Position numbers and translations under genes: made by a program. From positions 62,001 to 126,000 of the forward strand of contig NZ_AUEP01000010.1 of NCBI RefSeq assembly GCF_000426045.1: a DNA stretch of 64,000 nt, written 5' to 3'. The notes beneath the pieces are model-generated. The model saw only the letters and a program-made list of their open reading frames with translations. It made no database searches and had not been told where the DNA came from. Shown here piece after piece: positions 1 to 10,428 of the stretch (position 1 is the stretch's first letter; every line of letters begins with the position of its first letter). The DNA is from Marmoricola sp. URHB0036. GTDB lineage: Bacteria > Actinomycetota > Actinomycetes > Propionibacteriales > Nocardioidaceae.

Positions 1-763
1 ACGCGACCCCGAGCAGGGTCCCGACGGCCGGGTTGACCAGCCCGATGATCGACACCGATCCCGCCGACATCAACCCCAGCCCGCGGAACCAGCACACGTA
101 GGCCAGTCCGGTGCCGACCCCGGCGATCCACAGGAACCCGAGCGCCGCGGGGGCGTCGATCGCGGGCGGCGCGCCTTCGATGAGCAGGGCCACCGGCAGC
201 AGCGCGAGTCCGCCGACGACCAGCTGCCAGGACACCAGCGTGAGCAGGTCGACCGGCGACTTCCAGCGCTTGATGAGCACGAACCCCAGTGCGCTGACCA
301 GCACCGACCCGAACGCACCGACCAGGCCGAGGGTGTCGACGTGGCCCGGGTTGCGGAGCACGAGGAGCATCACCCCGACCAGTCCCACGACGGCGGCCGC
401 GACGCGGACGACGCCGGCGCGCTCGCCGATCACCAGCCAGGCGATGACCATCACGGCCAGCGGTGAGCTGGCCTGGAGGGTGGCGGCCAGGCCACCGGGA
501 AGGTGGTAGGCGGCCAGGAAGATGAGCGGGAAGAACATTCCGATGTTGCACAGCCCGAGCACGATCGCCTTCCACCACCAGTCGCCGTGGGGGAGTCGGC
601 GGCGGTAGGCCAGCAGCACCAGGCCCACGGGCAGGGCGCGAACCGTGGCCGCGAACAGGGGCCGGTCGGGCGGCAGGAACTGCTCGGTGACGAGGTACGT
701 CGAGCCCCAGGCGATCGGGGCCACCGCGGTGACGAAGGGTGTCGACCAGTGAATGCCTTCCAT
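1..763 (-). CDS. EamA/DMT-family exporter (3' end outside window)
   Basis: Inner-membrane drug/metabolite transporter of the EamA (RhaT-like) family; the substrate is unknown. About 254 codons are visible, with hydrophobic segments typical of two EamA repeats of about five helices each. The usual length is about 300 residues, so roughly 40-50 C-terminal residues lie beyond base 1. I chose the ATG at 763 because a TAAAAT hexamer (771-776) ends 7 nt before it, which fits a leaderless transcript; an in-frame ATG at 772 would sit on that hexamer. It diverges from a MarR gene across a shared operator, so it is probably the exporter that the MarR protein controls. The family call is from hydrophobicity and the NPAVGTLLG-type C-terminal motif. 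Confidence 0.85.
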   Translation of the reverse strand, partial: MEGIHWSTPFVTAVAPIAWGSTYLVTEQFLPPDRPLFAATVRALPVGLVLLAYRRRLPHGDWWWKAIVLGLCNIGMFFPLIFLAAYHLPGGLAATLQASSPLAVMVIAWLVIGERAGVVRVAAAVVGLVGVMLLVLRNPGHVDTLGLVGAFGSVLVSALGFVLIKRWKSPVDLLTLVSWQLVVGGLALLPVALLIEGAPPAIDAPAALGFLWIAGVGTGLAYVCWFRGLGLMSAGSVSIIGLVNPAVGTLLGVA

Positions 764-796
764 GGAAGACATTTTAGTTTCCAAGGAAGGTAATAT
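758..796. promoter_or_regulatory. divergent leaderless promoters with two MarR-type palindromes
   Basis: Two ten-base sites, TTCCATGGAA (758-767) and TTCCAAGGAA (779-788), are 21 bp apart, two helical turns. The -10-like hexamers are TAAAAT for the exporter (minus strand, 771-776) and TAATAT for the regulator (791-796). The second site is centred at 783.5, exactly midway between the start codons at 763 and 804; the first covers the exporter start. This arrangement fits MarR repression of both genes. Confidence 0.7.
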
Positions 797-803
797 CAAC
801 TCC

Positions 804-1340
804 ATGGGTGACACCAATCGTGACGAGCACGACGCGGTCGACCGGATCCTGGCGCAGTGGGCGCGCGAACGGCCCGAGCTGGACACCGGCCCGATGAGCG
901 TGGTCGGACGCCTGCACCGGGTCGCGGGGCTGCTCGAGGCCGGGCTCCGGCCCGTGTTCGCCGAGGCCGGCCTCGGCAACGGCGACTTCGACGTGCTCGC
1001 CAGCCTGCGCCGGGCCGGTCATCCGTTCCGGCTCACGGCCGGCGAGCTCACCGCCAGCACGCTGGTGACCTCGGGCGCGATCAGCAAGCGGATCGACCGG
1101 CTCGAGTCGAAGGGCCTGGTCAAGCGGTCGGTCAGCGCCAAGGACGCCCGCGGGCGCGAGATCGAGCTGACCGCGGAGGGGCGGCGACTCACCGACGATC
1201 TCGTCGTACGCCACTGGGCCAACGAGGACCGGCTGCTAGCCGCCCTCGACGCCGGCGAGCGCGTCCAGCTGGCCGGGCTCCTGCGCAAGCTGCTGCTCGA
1301 CGTCGAGGGGCCGGCTGCCGGACCGGTGGACGCTGGTTAG
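804..1340 (+). CDS. MarR-family winged-helix regulator
   Basis: 178-residue dimeric repressor type. A winged helix spans roughly residues 55-120: the recognition-helix region reads TSGAISKRIDRLESKGLV and the wing carries the usual D-x-R signature (DARGREIELT). Start ATG 804 is preceded 7 nt upstream by TAATAT, so the message is probably leaderless; upstream in-frame codons are unlikely to be used. The adjacent palindromes suggest autoregulation and control of the divergent EamA exporter, probably relieved by a small ligand. Its stop overlaps the 3' end of the convergent zwf by 4 bp. The inducer cannot be read from sequence. Confidence 0.88.
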   Translation: MGDTNRDEHDAVDRILAQWARERPELDTGPMSVVGRLHRVAGLLEAGLRPVFAEAGLGNGDFDVLASLRRAGHPFRLTAGELTASTLVTSGAISKRIDRLESKGLVKRSVSAKDARGREIELTAEGRRLTDDLVVRHWANEDRLLAALDAGERVQLAGLLRKLLLDVEGPAAGPVDAG

Positions 1341-2776
1341 GCGCCGATGATGTTCGGGTCGCGCCAGGTGCGCTCGAACGGCAGCCGCCACAGGTGCGGG
1401 GCGATCAGCTGGTGGATCCGGTTGGGTCCCCACGATCCCTGCCCGTAGGGGCGCACCACCGGCGGGTTCTCCAGCAGCGGCGAGGAGAGCTCCCACAGCC
1501 GCTCGATGCCCTCGGCCGAGGTGAACAGGGTGCGGTCGCCGCGGGCGGCGTCGTAGATCAGCCGCTCGTAGGCCTCGAGCACCGCCCCGGCCCAACCGGT
1601 CTCGTGCATCGCGAACTGCATCGACAGCTTGTCCAGCCGCATGCCGGGTCCGGGGCGCTTGCCGTAGAACGACAGCGACATCTTCGACTGGTCGGCGAGG
1701 TCGAAGGTGAGGTGGTCGGGCCCGTTGTCCCCGACGCCGCTCCCCGGCGGGAACATCGAGCGCGGTGGCTCGCGGAACGCGATCGAGATGATCCGTGCCC
1801 CTTCCGCCATCCGCTTGCCGGTGCGGAGGTAGAACGGGACGCCGGCCCAGCGCCAGTTGTCGACGTAGCACTTCAGCGCGATGAACGTCTCGGTCTCGGA
1901 GTCGTGGGCCACGCCCTCGATGTCGCGGTAGCCGATGTACTGGCCGCGCACCACGTCGTGCGGCTCGATGGGCAGCATCGAGCGGAAGACCTTGTTCTTC
2001 TCCTCGCTGATCGCCCGCGGCTCCAGGGCGGTCGGCGGCTCCATGGCGGTGAAGGCCAGCACCTGGAAGAGGTGGGTGACCACCATGTCGCGGTAGGCGC
2101 CGGTGGCCTCGTAGAAGTTGGCCCGCTGCGCCAGCCCCAGCTCCTCGGGCACGTCGATCTGGACGTGGCTGATGTGGTTGCGGTGCCAGATCGGCTCGAA
2201 GAGCCCGTTGGCGAACCGGAAGGCCAGGATGTTCTGCGCGGCCTCCTTGCCCAGGAAGTGGTCGATCCGGAAGATCTGCTCCTCGTCGAAGACCTGGTGC
2301 AGCTCGCCGTTCAGCTTCTGCGCCGATGCCAGGTCGGTGCCGAACGGCTTCTCCATGATGATCCGGCTGTGCTCGACCAGACCGGCGTCGCGCAGCATGT
2401 GTACGACGGGGAGGGCGGCCTTCGGCGGCACGCTGAGGTAGTGCAGTCGACGCAGCTCGTCGGTGCCGAACTCGGCCTCGGCCTCGGCGACGGTGCTGCG
2501 CAGCGCGTCGACGCCTCCGGCTCCGGGAGCCCAGCGCAGCCGTTTGGAGAACTCGTCCCAGCCCTCGGGGTCCGGTCCCTCACCGCCGTACTCCGCGATC
2601 GCCGTGCGGGCGAACTCGACGAACGAGTCCCGGTCGAGATCGTCCAGGGAGGTACCCACGATCTGCACCTCGTTGAGCAGCCCGGACTGGAAGAGGTGCA
2701 GCAGGCCGGGAAGGAGCTTGCGCTGGGCGAGGTCGCCGGTCGCACCGAACAGGACGACGGTCGTGGGTGTCGGCAT
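1337..2776 (-). CDS. zwf: glucose-6-phosphate 1-dehydrogenase
   Basis: Oxidises glucose 6-phosphate to 6-phosphogluconolactone with NADP (or NAD), the entry step of the oxidative pentose phosphate pathway. The 479-residue protein has the coenzyme motif GATGDLAQRK near residue 11, the EKPFGTDL segment, and the active-site signature RIDHFLGKE near residue 170. Length is normal once translation begins at the ATG at 2776; a longer open frame upstream lacks family homology. It is not next to tal, pgi or opcA, with which actinobacterial zwf often clusters, so it may be a second or stand-alone copy. The nearest same-strand gene upstream is a membrane sensor-domain protein 70 bp away, which could share its transcript. 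Confidence 0.95.
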   Translation of the reverse strand: MPTPTTVVLFGATGDLAQRKLLPGLLHLFQSGLLNEVQIVGTSLDDLDRDSFVEFARTAIAEYGGEGPDPEGWDEFSKRLRWAPGAGGVDALRSTVAEAEAEFGTDELRRLHYLSVPPKAALPVVHMLRDAGLVEHSRIIMEKPFGTDLASAQKLNGELHQVFDEEQIFRIDHFLGKEAAQNILAFRFANGLFEPIWHRNHISHVQIDVPEELGLAQRANFYEATGAYRDMVVTHLFQVLAFTAMEPPTALEPRAISEEKNKVFRSMLPIEPHDVVRGQYIGYRDIEGVAHDSETETFIALKCYVDNWRWAGVPFYLRTGKRMAEGARIISIAFREPPRSMFPPGSGVGDNGPDHLTFDLADQSKMSLSFYGKRPGPGMRLDKLSMQFAMHETGWAGAVLEAYERLIYDAARGDRTLFTSAEGIERLWELSSPLLENPPVVRPYGQGSWGPNRIHQLIAPHLWRLPFERTWRDPNIIGA

Positions 2777-2846
2777 GGGTCCAGACTGCCCGGGTGTGGC
2801 ACCTCTGACCAGACCCCGCGCAAGGGAGGCGAACGATCGGCGGGCC

Positions 2847-3617
2847 TCAGCCGTGTGTGCTCGCGCCACCCGCCTCGGCGCGGCGTACCTCCTGTTGGAG
2901 CTCGGCGCGACCGCAGAGCAGGTCGCGTCCCATCGACGCGTGCAGCGCTGCAGCGGCCCGAAGGGCGAAGGGCAGGGTCAGCAGCGCGACGACCCCGATG
3001 GCGCTGATCACCAGGATGTCGGCCCGCTCACTGGTGCCGAACCCCATCAGCGAGGCGAGCGTGTGGGGGTCCGAGCCGCGGGGAACGGCCTGCTCCCAGA
3101 TGCCGTACGTCGTGCCGCCGACCGCCGCTGCCCACCAGGTCACGGCGGTCGCCCAGGCGACCGTCGCGGTGAACACCGCGACGACGGTCCAGGCGACGTC
3201 GAGCCAGGACTGCGGGTCGCGGGCCGGTGTCGTCACCCGTCGCAGCGCCGACTCACCGGGTGGGGAGGAGAGGTACGTCGGATGGGCCATCGGCGTGCCG
3301 AGCAGCCGCCCCAACCGCCGGCGCTCGACGAAGGCGAACCCACGGGCGGTGAGCAGGCCCAGGGCCAGGATGGGCAGGCCGACGAGGAGGACGGCGAGTC
3401 CGACGCCGAGCGAGACCAGCACCGCCACCAGGACGACCGCGAGGACGGACAGGGGCAGGCTGGTCAGGGTGTAGGCGCTGTCGCGGCCGAGTCGTCGCCA
3501 CCAGGCCGGGCCGCCGGCTGCCGGCTGGGTGCCCTCCCCGGACCGACCGCCGTCGGCGCTGTCGATGACCGGGATCGGTGCGGTCGGGGCTGGCGCTCGC
3601 GAGGTGTCGATGTCCAT
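2847..3617 (-). CDS. stand-alone membrane 'sensor domain' protein
   Basis: 256-residue membrane protein. A proline/alanine-rich N-terminus precedes about four hydrophobic segments: a pair at roughly residues 55-100, one near 150-180 and one near 210-235. The pattern, with FVERRRLGRLLG after the first pair and a LDVAWTVVA segment, resembles the putative sensor domain (PF13796) usually fused to actinobacterial histidine kinases. No kinase, receiver or helix-turn-helix region follows, so this copy is domain-only. The start (MDIDTSRAP) was preferred over an upstream arginine-rich extension. It is 70 bp upstream of zwf on the same strand and divergent from dnaK. Its function is unknown; the family assignment is moderately secure. 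Confidence 0.65.
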   Translation of the reverse strand: MDIDTSRAPAPTAPIPVIDSADGGRSGEGTQPAAGGPAWWRRLGRDSAYTLTSLPLSVLAVVLVAVLVSLGVGLAVLLVGLPILALGLLTARGFAFVERRRLGRLLGTPMAHPTYLSSPPGESALRRVTTPARDPQSWLDVAWTVVAVFTATVAWATAVTWWAAAVGGTTYGIWEQAVPRGSDPHTLASLMGFGTSERADILVISAIGVVALLTLPFALRAAAALHASMGRDLLCGRAELQQEVRRAEAGGASTHG

Positions 3618-3738
3618 GCCTCCACGCTCGCGCCTCGGTCGGCGCCGCCGCGAGGGTGCCAGCACCCCAAGGTGGGGTAGGAATTCTTCCCCCGATCGGG
3701 AATCAGTGCGGGGTCGCCTTCGTTGTCACGGGTGAGCG

Positions 3739-3789
3739 AAGTTGAGTTGATCTGACTCAACTTGTTTGACACAGTCACAGACACTCAAC
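3739..3789. promoter_or_regulatory. HAIR operator of the dnaK operon plus an extra half-site
   Basis: GTTGAGT-N7-ACTCAAC (3741-3761) is a perfect HspR-associated inverted repeat; the arms extend to AAGTTGAGT and ACTCAACTT (3739-3763). A third half-site, ACTCAAC, lies at 3783-3789, 28 bp further on. HspR binding here should repress dnaK until heat shock titrates DnaK away from HspR. Confidence 0.9.
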
Positions 3790-3850
3790 GACGATGCGGT
3801 GCGGTCCTGGAGGACCCCAGCAGACGCATCCCAGACGGAGGTAACACAAC

Positions 3851-5709
<1,859 letters not shown>

Positions 5710-5713
<4 letters not shown>

Positions 5714-6378
5714 CCTCTGAGGACAAGTTCCCGGACGCGGCGTCGGCTGGGCAGGGAAACCCTGCCCAGCCGGGCCGTCGGCCCGGCGGCGAGCCCGAGG
5801 ACCACGGACCGGCGCACAGCTTCGGCGACGCGGCCGGCGAGATGGCCAACGAGACCGAGGTCGAGGGGTCGGACCAGGCCGACAGCGACGAGCTGACCCT
5901 GGCGCAGACCGCCCTGGCCGAGCGCACGCTGGACCTCCAGCGACTCCAGGCCGAGTTCCTCAACTACAAGAGGCGCGTCGACCGGGACCGCGAGCTGGTC
6001 AAGCAGAACGCCGTCTTCGCGGTGCTCAGCGGCCTGCTGCCCGTGCTCGACGACATCGACCGTGCCCGTGAGCACGGCGAGCTCGAGGGCGGCTTCAAGG
6101 CGGTCGCCGACTCGCTGGAGCGCACGGTGACCGGGCTGGGGCTGACCAAGTTCGGCGCCAAGGGCGACGAGTTCGACCCCAACGTGCACGAGGCACTCAT
6201 GCACGGCCACTCGCCCGACGTGACCACCACGACGGTCGACGTCGTGGCCCACGCCGGCTACCGCATCGGTGACCGCGTCGTGCGTGCGGCGAAGGTGACC
6301 GTGCTGGATCCTGAGCAGCAGGCACCGGAAGCGGCCGCGGGAGAGCCCGCGGCCTCGGAGCAGGACGAACAGCAGTAA
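5710..6378 (+). CDS. grpE: nucleotide exchange factor GrpE
   Basis: Releases ADP from DnaK to reset the chaperone cycle. The 222-residue protein has a disordered acidic N-terminus (to about residue 60), a long coiled coil containing [15 protein letters not shown] (about 75-95), and the C-terminal beta domain with the family pattern [11 protein letters not shown] (about 157-168). The start is GTG in a GTGA overlap with the dnaK stop, implying translational coupling. A 39-bp gap with a purine-rich ribosome site separates it from dnaJ. Confidence 0.97.
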
Positions 6379-6417
6379 CCACCGGACCGACGACCGGACG
6401 GGAGGAGGGGTGAACAG

Positions 6418-7572
6418 ATGAGCAACGCAGACTGGGCCAACAGGGACTTCTACAAGGTCCTCGGGGTGGCCAAGGACGCCGACCAGGCGGCCGTCAAGAA
6501 GGCCTACCGCAAGCTGGCGCGGGAGAACCACCCCGACTCCAAGCCGGGCGACAAGGCGGCGGAGGAGCGGTTCAAGCAGATCGCCGAGGCCTACGACGTG
6601 CTGGGCGACGCCGCGAAGCGCAAGGAGTACGACGACATGCGCTCGATGTTCGCGGGCGCTGGCGGCGGCTTCCCCGGGGGCTTCCCGGGCGGCTTCGGCC
6701 AGGGCGGCGGCAGCGCCGGCGGTGGTGGCTTCGACCTCTCCGACCTGTTCGGGGACATGTTCAGCCGTGGCGGAGGCGGTGGCTTCGGCACCCGCACCCG
6801 CACCCCCCGCGCCGCCCGAGGGGCCGATGTGGAGGCCGAGGCGACGATCCCGTTCGAGGGGTCCATCGACGGCACCACGATCAGTCTCCGGCTGAGCTCC
6901 GACGCCCCCTGCCCGACCTGTTCGGGCACCGGGGGCAAGCCCGGCACCAAGCCGCACATCTGCCCGACCTGCGAGGGCGCCGGCGTCGTGGTGAGCTCGG
7001 TGGGCGGCGGCTTCTCGATGAACGAGACCTGCCCGGAGTGCCACGGCCGGCAGCTGGTCTACGACGAGGCCTGCCCGACCTGCCACGGCAGTGGTCGGGG
7101 GATGTCGAGCCGCGCGGTGTCGGCCCGCATCCCGGCCGGGGTGAAGGACGGACAGAAGATCCGGCTCAAGGGCAAGGGGGCCGCCGGCGAGAACGGCGGC
7201 CCGCCCGGTGATCTGCTGGTGACGGTGCACGTGAAGGGCCACCGGATCTTCGGTCGCAAGGGTGACAACCTGACGCTGGAGGTCCCGGTGACCTTCGACG
7301 AGGCCGCCCTCGGCTCCGAGATCAAGGTGCCCACCCTCGGTGGTTCGCCGGTGACGCTCCGCATCCCGCCGGGCACCCCCAACGGCCGGGTGTTCCGGGT
7401 CCGGGGGCGTGGAGCACCACGTAAGGACGGCACCAAGGGAGACCTGCTGGTGACTGTCGACGTGCAGGTGCCCGACGCGCTCGATGAGGCCACCAGAGCG
7501 GCCGTCACGGCGTACCGTGACGCACGGAGCGGCGCCGACCCCCGGGCCGCACTGTTCCAGGGTGGTGCGTGA
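6418..7572 (+). CDS. dnaJ: co-chaperone DnaJ
   Basis: Hsp40 partner that delivers substrates to DnaK and stimulates its ATPase. The 384-residue protein has a J domain at residues 9-75 with the HPD triad at 38-40, a long Gly/Phe-rich linker (about 80-125), four CxxCxGxG-type zinc repeats (about 165-228; the third reads CPECHGRQ, so its last glycine is lost), and the two C-terminal beta domains. It is the type I DnaJ1 form that belongs with grpE in actinobacteria. A strong GGGAGGAGGGG site precedes the ATG. Its stop overlaps the hspR start. Confidence 0.97.
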   Translation: MSNADWANRDFYKVLGVAKDADQAAVKKAYRKLARENHPDSKPGDKAAEERFKQIAEAYDVLGDAAKRKEYDDMRSMFAGAGGGFPGGFPGGFGQGGGSAGGGGFDLSDLFGDMFSRGGGGGFGTRTRTPRAARGADVEAEATIPFEGSIDGTTISLRLSSDAPCPTCSGTGGKPGTKPHICPTCEGAGVVVSSVGGGFSMNETCPECHGRQLVYDEACPTCHGSGRGMSSRAVSARIPAGVKDGQKIRLKGKGAAGENGGPPGDLLVTVHVKGHRIFGRKGDNLTLEVPVTFDEAALGSEIKVPTLGGSPVTLRIPPGTPNGRVFRVRGRGAPRKDGTKGDLLVTVDVQVPDALDEATRAAVTAYRDARSGADPRAALFQGGA

Positions 7573-8009
7573 TGGCCGGTCCTCGCGACGGCGGCACGGG
7601 TCGCGGTTCCCGGGTGCCCGGCCCTACCGTCCCGGTCTACGTGATCAGCGTGGCGGCCGAGCTCACCGGCCTGCACCCACAGACGCTCCGGCAGTACGAC
7701 CGGGTCGGCCTGGTCTCGCCGGGTCGCACCGGTGGTGGTGGGCGACGGTACTCCTTGCGCGACATCGAGCTGCTCCGCGAGATCGCCGAGCTGACGGCCA
7801 CCGGCATCGGCCTCGAGGGCGTACGCCGCATCCTCGAGCTCGAGAACCAGGTGACCGCACTCCGCAGCCGCAACCGAGAGCTGCGCGCACGCGTCGCCGA
7901 TCTCCAGAGCGCTCTCGAGTCCACCCTCAGCGCCCTGCAGGAGCAACGGCCCAACCTGCCGGTGCTGCGCCAGAGCGGACCGGTCAGCCCGTTCCGCGAC
8001 CCGCACTGA
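7572..8009 (+). CDS. hspR: heat-shock repressor HspR (MerR-like)
   Basis: Transcriptional repressor of the dnaK and clpB heat-shock genes. The 145-residue protein has a MerR-type helix-turn-helix at about residues 22-60 (HPQTLRQYDRVGLVSP), an arginine-rich wing and a C-terminal coiled coil (about 85-125). The ATG at 7572 overlaps the dnaJ stop (TGATG); a GTG three bases earlier is also possible. As the last gene of the dnaK operon it is autoregulated. Matching HAIR sites in front of dnaK and clpB are both in this window, so regulator and principal targets are all visible. Confidence 0.95.
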   Translation: MAGPRDGGTGRGSRVPGPTVPVYVISVAAELTGLHPQTLRQYDRVGLVSPGRTGGGGRRYSLRDIELLREIAELTATGIGLEGVRRILELENQVTALRSRNRELRARVADLQSALESTLSALQEQRPNLPVLRQSGPVSPFRDPH

Positions 8010-8013
8010 TCGA

Positions 8014-8035
8014 GCGCACTGGTCAGCCGGTGCGC
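8014..8035 (+). terminator. hairpin after hspR
   Basis: Nine-base arms GCGCACTGG and CCGGTGCGC (one G.U pair) with a TCAG loop begin 4 nt after the hspR stop. There is no U tract, as is common in high-GC actinobacteria. It probably ends the dnaK operon. Confidence 0.6.
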
Positions 8036-8138
8036 GGTCGTGGTCGCGTGCGCAGCATCTCAGTGACCCCCAGGACCACCAGCCGTTAGTGTCAGCGACG
8101 GTCCACGGGACCACGCGCTGCCCACAGGACGGTGAGAG

Positions 8139-9449
8139 ATGCTGCTGGAGATCGACTGGTTCTTCCAGCATGCCGACTGGTGGCACGTCCTCTCCATCCC
8201 GGTCTTCACCGGGGTCGTCGGCTGGCTGATCAACTGGACCGGCCTGGTCATGCTCTTCTCGCCGGTGCGCTTCCACGGCATCACGATCCCCGGCATGCGA
8301 CAGCTCTCCCGGGTGCTGCCGCGCAAGATCCAGGAGGTGCCCGGCTTCCTGCAGGGCGGGATCGGCTGGCAGGGGATCGTCCCGGCGCGCGCGGCCAAGA
8401 TGGGCAGCATCGCGGTGGACAAGGCGATCGCCAAGCTGGGTACGCCGAAGGAGTTCTACCAACAGCTGGAGCCCGACCAGATCGCCGAGCACATCGTGCA
8501 GGTCTTCGAGCCCGAGGTCCCGGCGATGGTCGAGCAGATCATCAGGCGCGAGCACCCGAACCTGTGGCGCGACCTTCCCGCCCGCGGTCGCACCGCGGTG
8601 ATCGCACGGGTACAGGCCCAGCTGCCGGGCGTCGTGCACCAGGTGACCGACGAGATCGGCGAGCACATCGACCAGCTGCTCGACCCGAAGATCATGGTGA
8701 TCAACCACTTCCAGAGCAACCCGGCGCTGGTGGTGCGCATCTTCCGCGACTTCGGCCAGAAGGAGCTGAACCTGATGGTCGCGTTCGGGTTCGTCTTCGG
8801 CTTCGTGCTGGGGATCCCGGTGGCGATCGTCGACCACTGGTTCGGCCAGTGGTGGCTGCTCCCCGTGCTCGGTGTGATCGTCGGCTGGACGACCAACGCC
8901 CTCGGCATGTGGCTGATCTTCGAGCCGCCCGAGGAGCACCGGATCCTCGGCATCAAGGTGCACGGGTTGTTCCTGCGTCGCCAGAACGAGGCGGCCGAGG
9001 TCTACGCCCAGATCATCGCCGACGACGTGATCACCCTGGAGAACATCGGCGACTTCCTGCTCGACGGCCCCCGCGGTGACCGCACCCGGCAGATGCTCGC
9101 CGAGGCGATGCGGCCGGCCATCGACAACGCCGCCGGGCCGGTGCGCGGCGCTGTCCGGATCGCCGTCGGCACCCGTCGCTTCGACAACATCCGCGACGCC
9201 GTTGCCGTCGAGGCCGTCGACCGCACCATCAAGCCGTTCAAGGACCCCGAGTTCAGCCGCCGCCAGGCCGAGAAGATCTACGACCTGATCGCCCAGCGCA
9301 CCAAGGAGCTCCCCCCTCGTGACTTCGTGGAGATGATGCGCTCCGCGATCAAGGAGGACGAGTGGATGCTCTACGCGCACGGCGCGATCATGGGCTTCGC
9401 GGGAGGATTGCTCCACCTGGCCATCTTCGGAGTGGGAGGAGCCACGTGA
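8139..9449 (+). CDS. DUF445-family membrane protein
   Basis: 436-residue membrane protein. A hydrophobic segment near residues 15-40 (FTGVVGWLINWTGLVMLF) recurs near 235-280 (VAIVDHWFG...GVIVGWTTNALGMWLIF), the duplicated VGWxTNxxAxxxxF-like pattern typical of DUF445 proteins. A third hydrophobic stretch ends the protein. The middle is helical and charged. Function is unknown in the family; some members are linked to the cell envelope. It overlaps the next gene by 4 bp (GTGA), so the two are almost certainly co-translated. Confidence 0.8.
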   Translation: MLLEIDWFFQHADWWHVLSIPVFTGVVGWLINWTGLVMLFSPVRFHGITIPGMRQLSRVLPRKIQEVPGFLQGGIGWQGIVPARAAKMGSIAVDKAIAKLGTPKEFYQQLEPDQIAEHIVQVFEPEVPAMVEQIIRREHPNLWRDLPARGRTAVIARVQAQLPGVVHQVTDEIGEHIDQLLDPKIMVINHFQSNPALVVRIFRDFGQKELNLMVAFGFVFGFVLGIPVAIVDHWFGQWWLLPVLGVIVGWTTNALGMWLIFEPPEEHRILGIKVHGLFLRRQNEAAEVYAQIIADDVITLENIGDFLLDGPRGDRTRQMLAEAMRPAIDNAAGPVRGAVRIAVGTRRFDNIRDAVAVEAVDRTIKPFKDPEFSRRQAEKIYDLIAQRTKELPPRDFVEMMRSAIKEDEWMLYAHGAIMGFAGGLLHLAIFGVGGAT

Positions 9450-10324
9450 GCGAGCACGACCCGTCACGACGTACGCCGGCCCTGTGGGACGAGGCGGCCG
9501 AGGCACTGCCCGGCATGACCCGGATCGCCGCACGGGCCTGGATGCGCTCGGCCGCGTGGGCCGTGGGTTCCGGAGTGCGCTCGGGTCGCCTCTTGGCGCG
9601 CTCGCTGACCAATCCCGCGGTGGCCGGTGAGCTGGTCCAGGAGGTGGCTCGTGACGTGGCCGAGGCCTCGCGCGCGGTCAACGACGTCGCCCGGGCGGTG
9701 TCGGCCGGCGTACCCATCCCGAAGGCGCTCCTCGACGCGACCGTCTCGCTCTCCTCGGTGGTGCTGGCCGACGTGACACCGAGGGGCACCGAGGCCGAGG
9801 AGAGGTCACTGCGCGAGCGAGGGGAGGAGCTGCTCCATCGGTCGCGCGACGTGTGGAGCGAGGAGGGCGAGACCCACCCCGCCTATGCCCGCATGCTCGA
9901 CGAACTCGCCCCCGACGAGGCCCGGATCCTGCTCCTGCTGCTGCGCGGAGGCCCCCAGCCGTCGGTCGACGTCCGAACCGGTGGACCGATCGGCCTGGTC
10001 AGCTCCTCGCTGGTGGCACCGGGCATGTCGATGATCGGCGCCCGCGCCGGGTGCCGTTACCTCGACGAGGTGCCGGCCTACCTGAACAACCTGTTCCGGC
10101 TGGGCCTGATCTGGTTCTCCCGCGAGCAGCTCGAGGACCCGATGGAGTACCAGGTCGTCGAGGCTCAGCCCGACGTGCTGGAGGCGATGCACTCGGTGCG
10201 CTTCCCCAAGGTGGTACGCCGGTCTATCCACCTGACGCCGTTCGGGGCCGGCTTCTGTCGCGCCTGCCTCGTCGACCCGGAGGAGACCGACGAGCTGCCC
10301 GCGCACCAGATCCCCGAGGAGTAG
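9446..10324 (+). CDS. Abi-alpha (DUF4393)-like protein
   Basis: 292-residue soluble protein starting at the GTG that overlaps the DUF445 stop. Residues about 1-115 are alpha-helical and alanine-rich; residues about 145-275 hold the recognisable part (ARMLDELAPDEARILLLL, YLDEVPAYLNNLFRLGLI, LTPFGAGFCRACL), which resembles the Abi-alpha domain named from a lactococcal abortive-infection protein. Actinobacterial members are mostly chromosomal and uncharacterised, so a phage-defence role is only a possibility. Coupling to DUF445 suggests a membrane-associated two-protein unit. Confidence 0.65.
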   Translation: MSEHDPSRRTPALWDEAAEALPGMTRIAARAWMRSAAWAVGSGVRSGRLLARSLTNPAVAGELVQEVARDVAEASRAVNDVARAVSAGVPIPKALLDATVSLSSVVLADVTPRGTEAEERSLRERGEELLHRSRDVWSEEGETHPAYARMLDELAPDEARILLLLLRGGPQPSVDVRTGGPIGLVSSSLVAPGMSMIGARAGCRYLDEVPAYLNNLFRLGLIWFSREQLEDPMEYQVVEAQPDVLEAMHSVRFPKVVRRSIHLTPFGAGFCRACLVDPEETDELPAHQIPEE

Positions 10325-10352
10325 ACGCCTCGCCCCGCCCGGGACAGCGATA

Positions 10353-10387
10353 CGCCCACCGGGAACCTGGAGGGGGTCCGGTGGGCG
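10353..10387. terminator. bidirectional hairpin between convergent genes
   Basis: Perfect ten-base arms, CGCCCACCGG and CCGGTGGGCG, with a 15-nt loop. It sits between the Abi-alpha gene (+) and the KAIL-repeat gene (-), and could stop transcription from both sides. Confidence 0.6.
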
Positions 10388-10428
10388 CGACGCTGCAGAA
10401 CAGTGGGCCTGGTGGCCCGGGGGTCAGC

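Noticed and set aside
857-3007. A 716-codon plus-strand frame over marR, zwf and the sensor gene
   Set aside because: It is an Arg/Gly/Pro-rich shadow of zwf and marR in another frame, without motifs.
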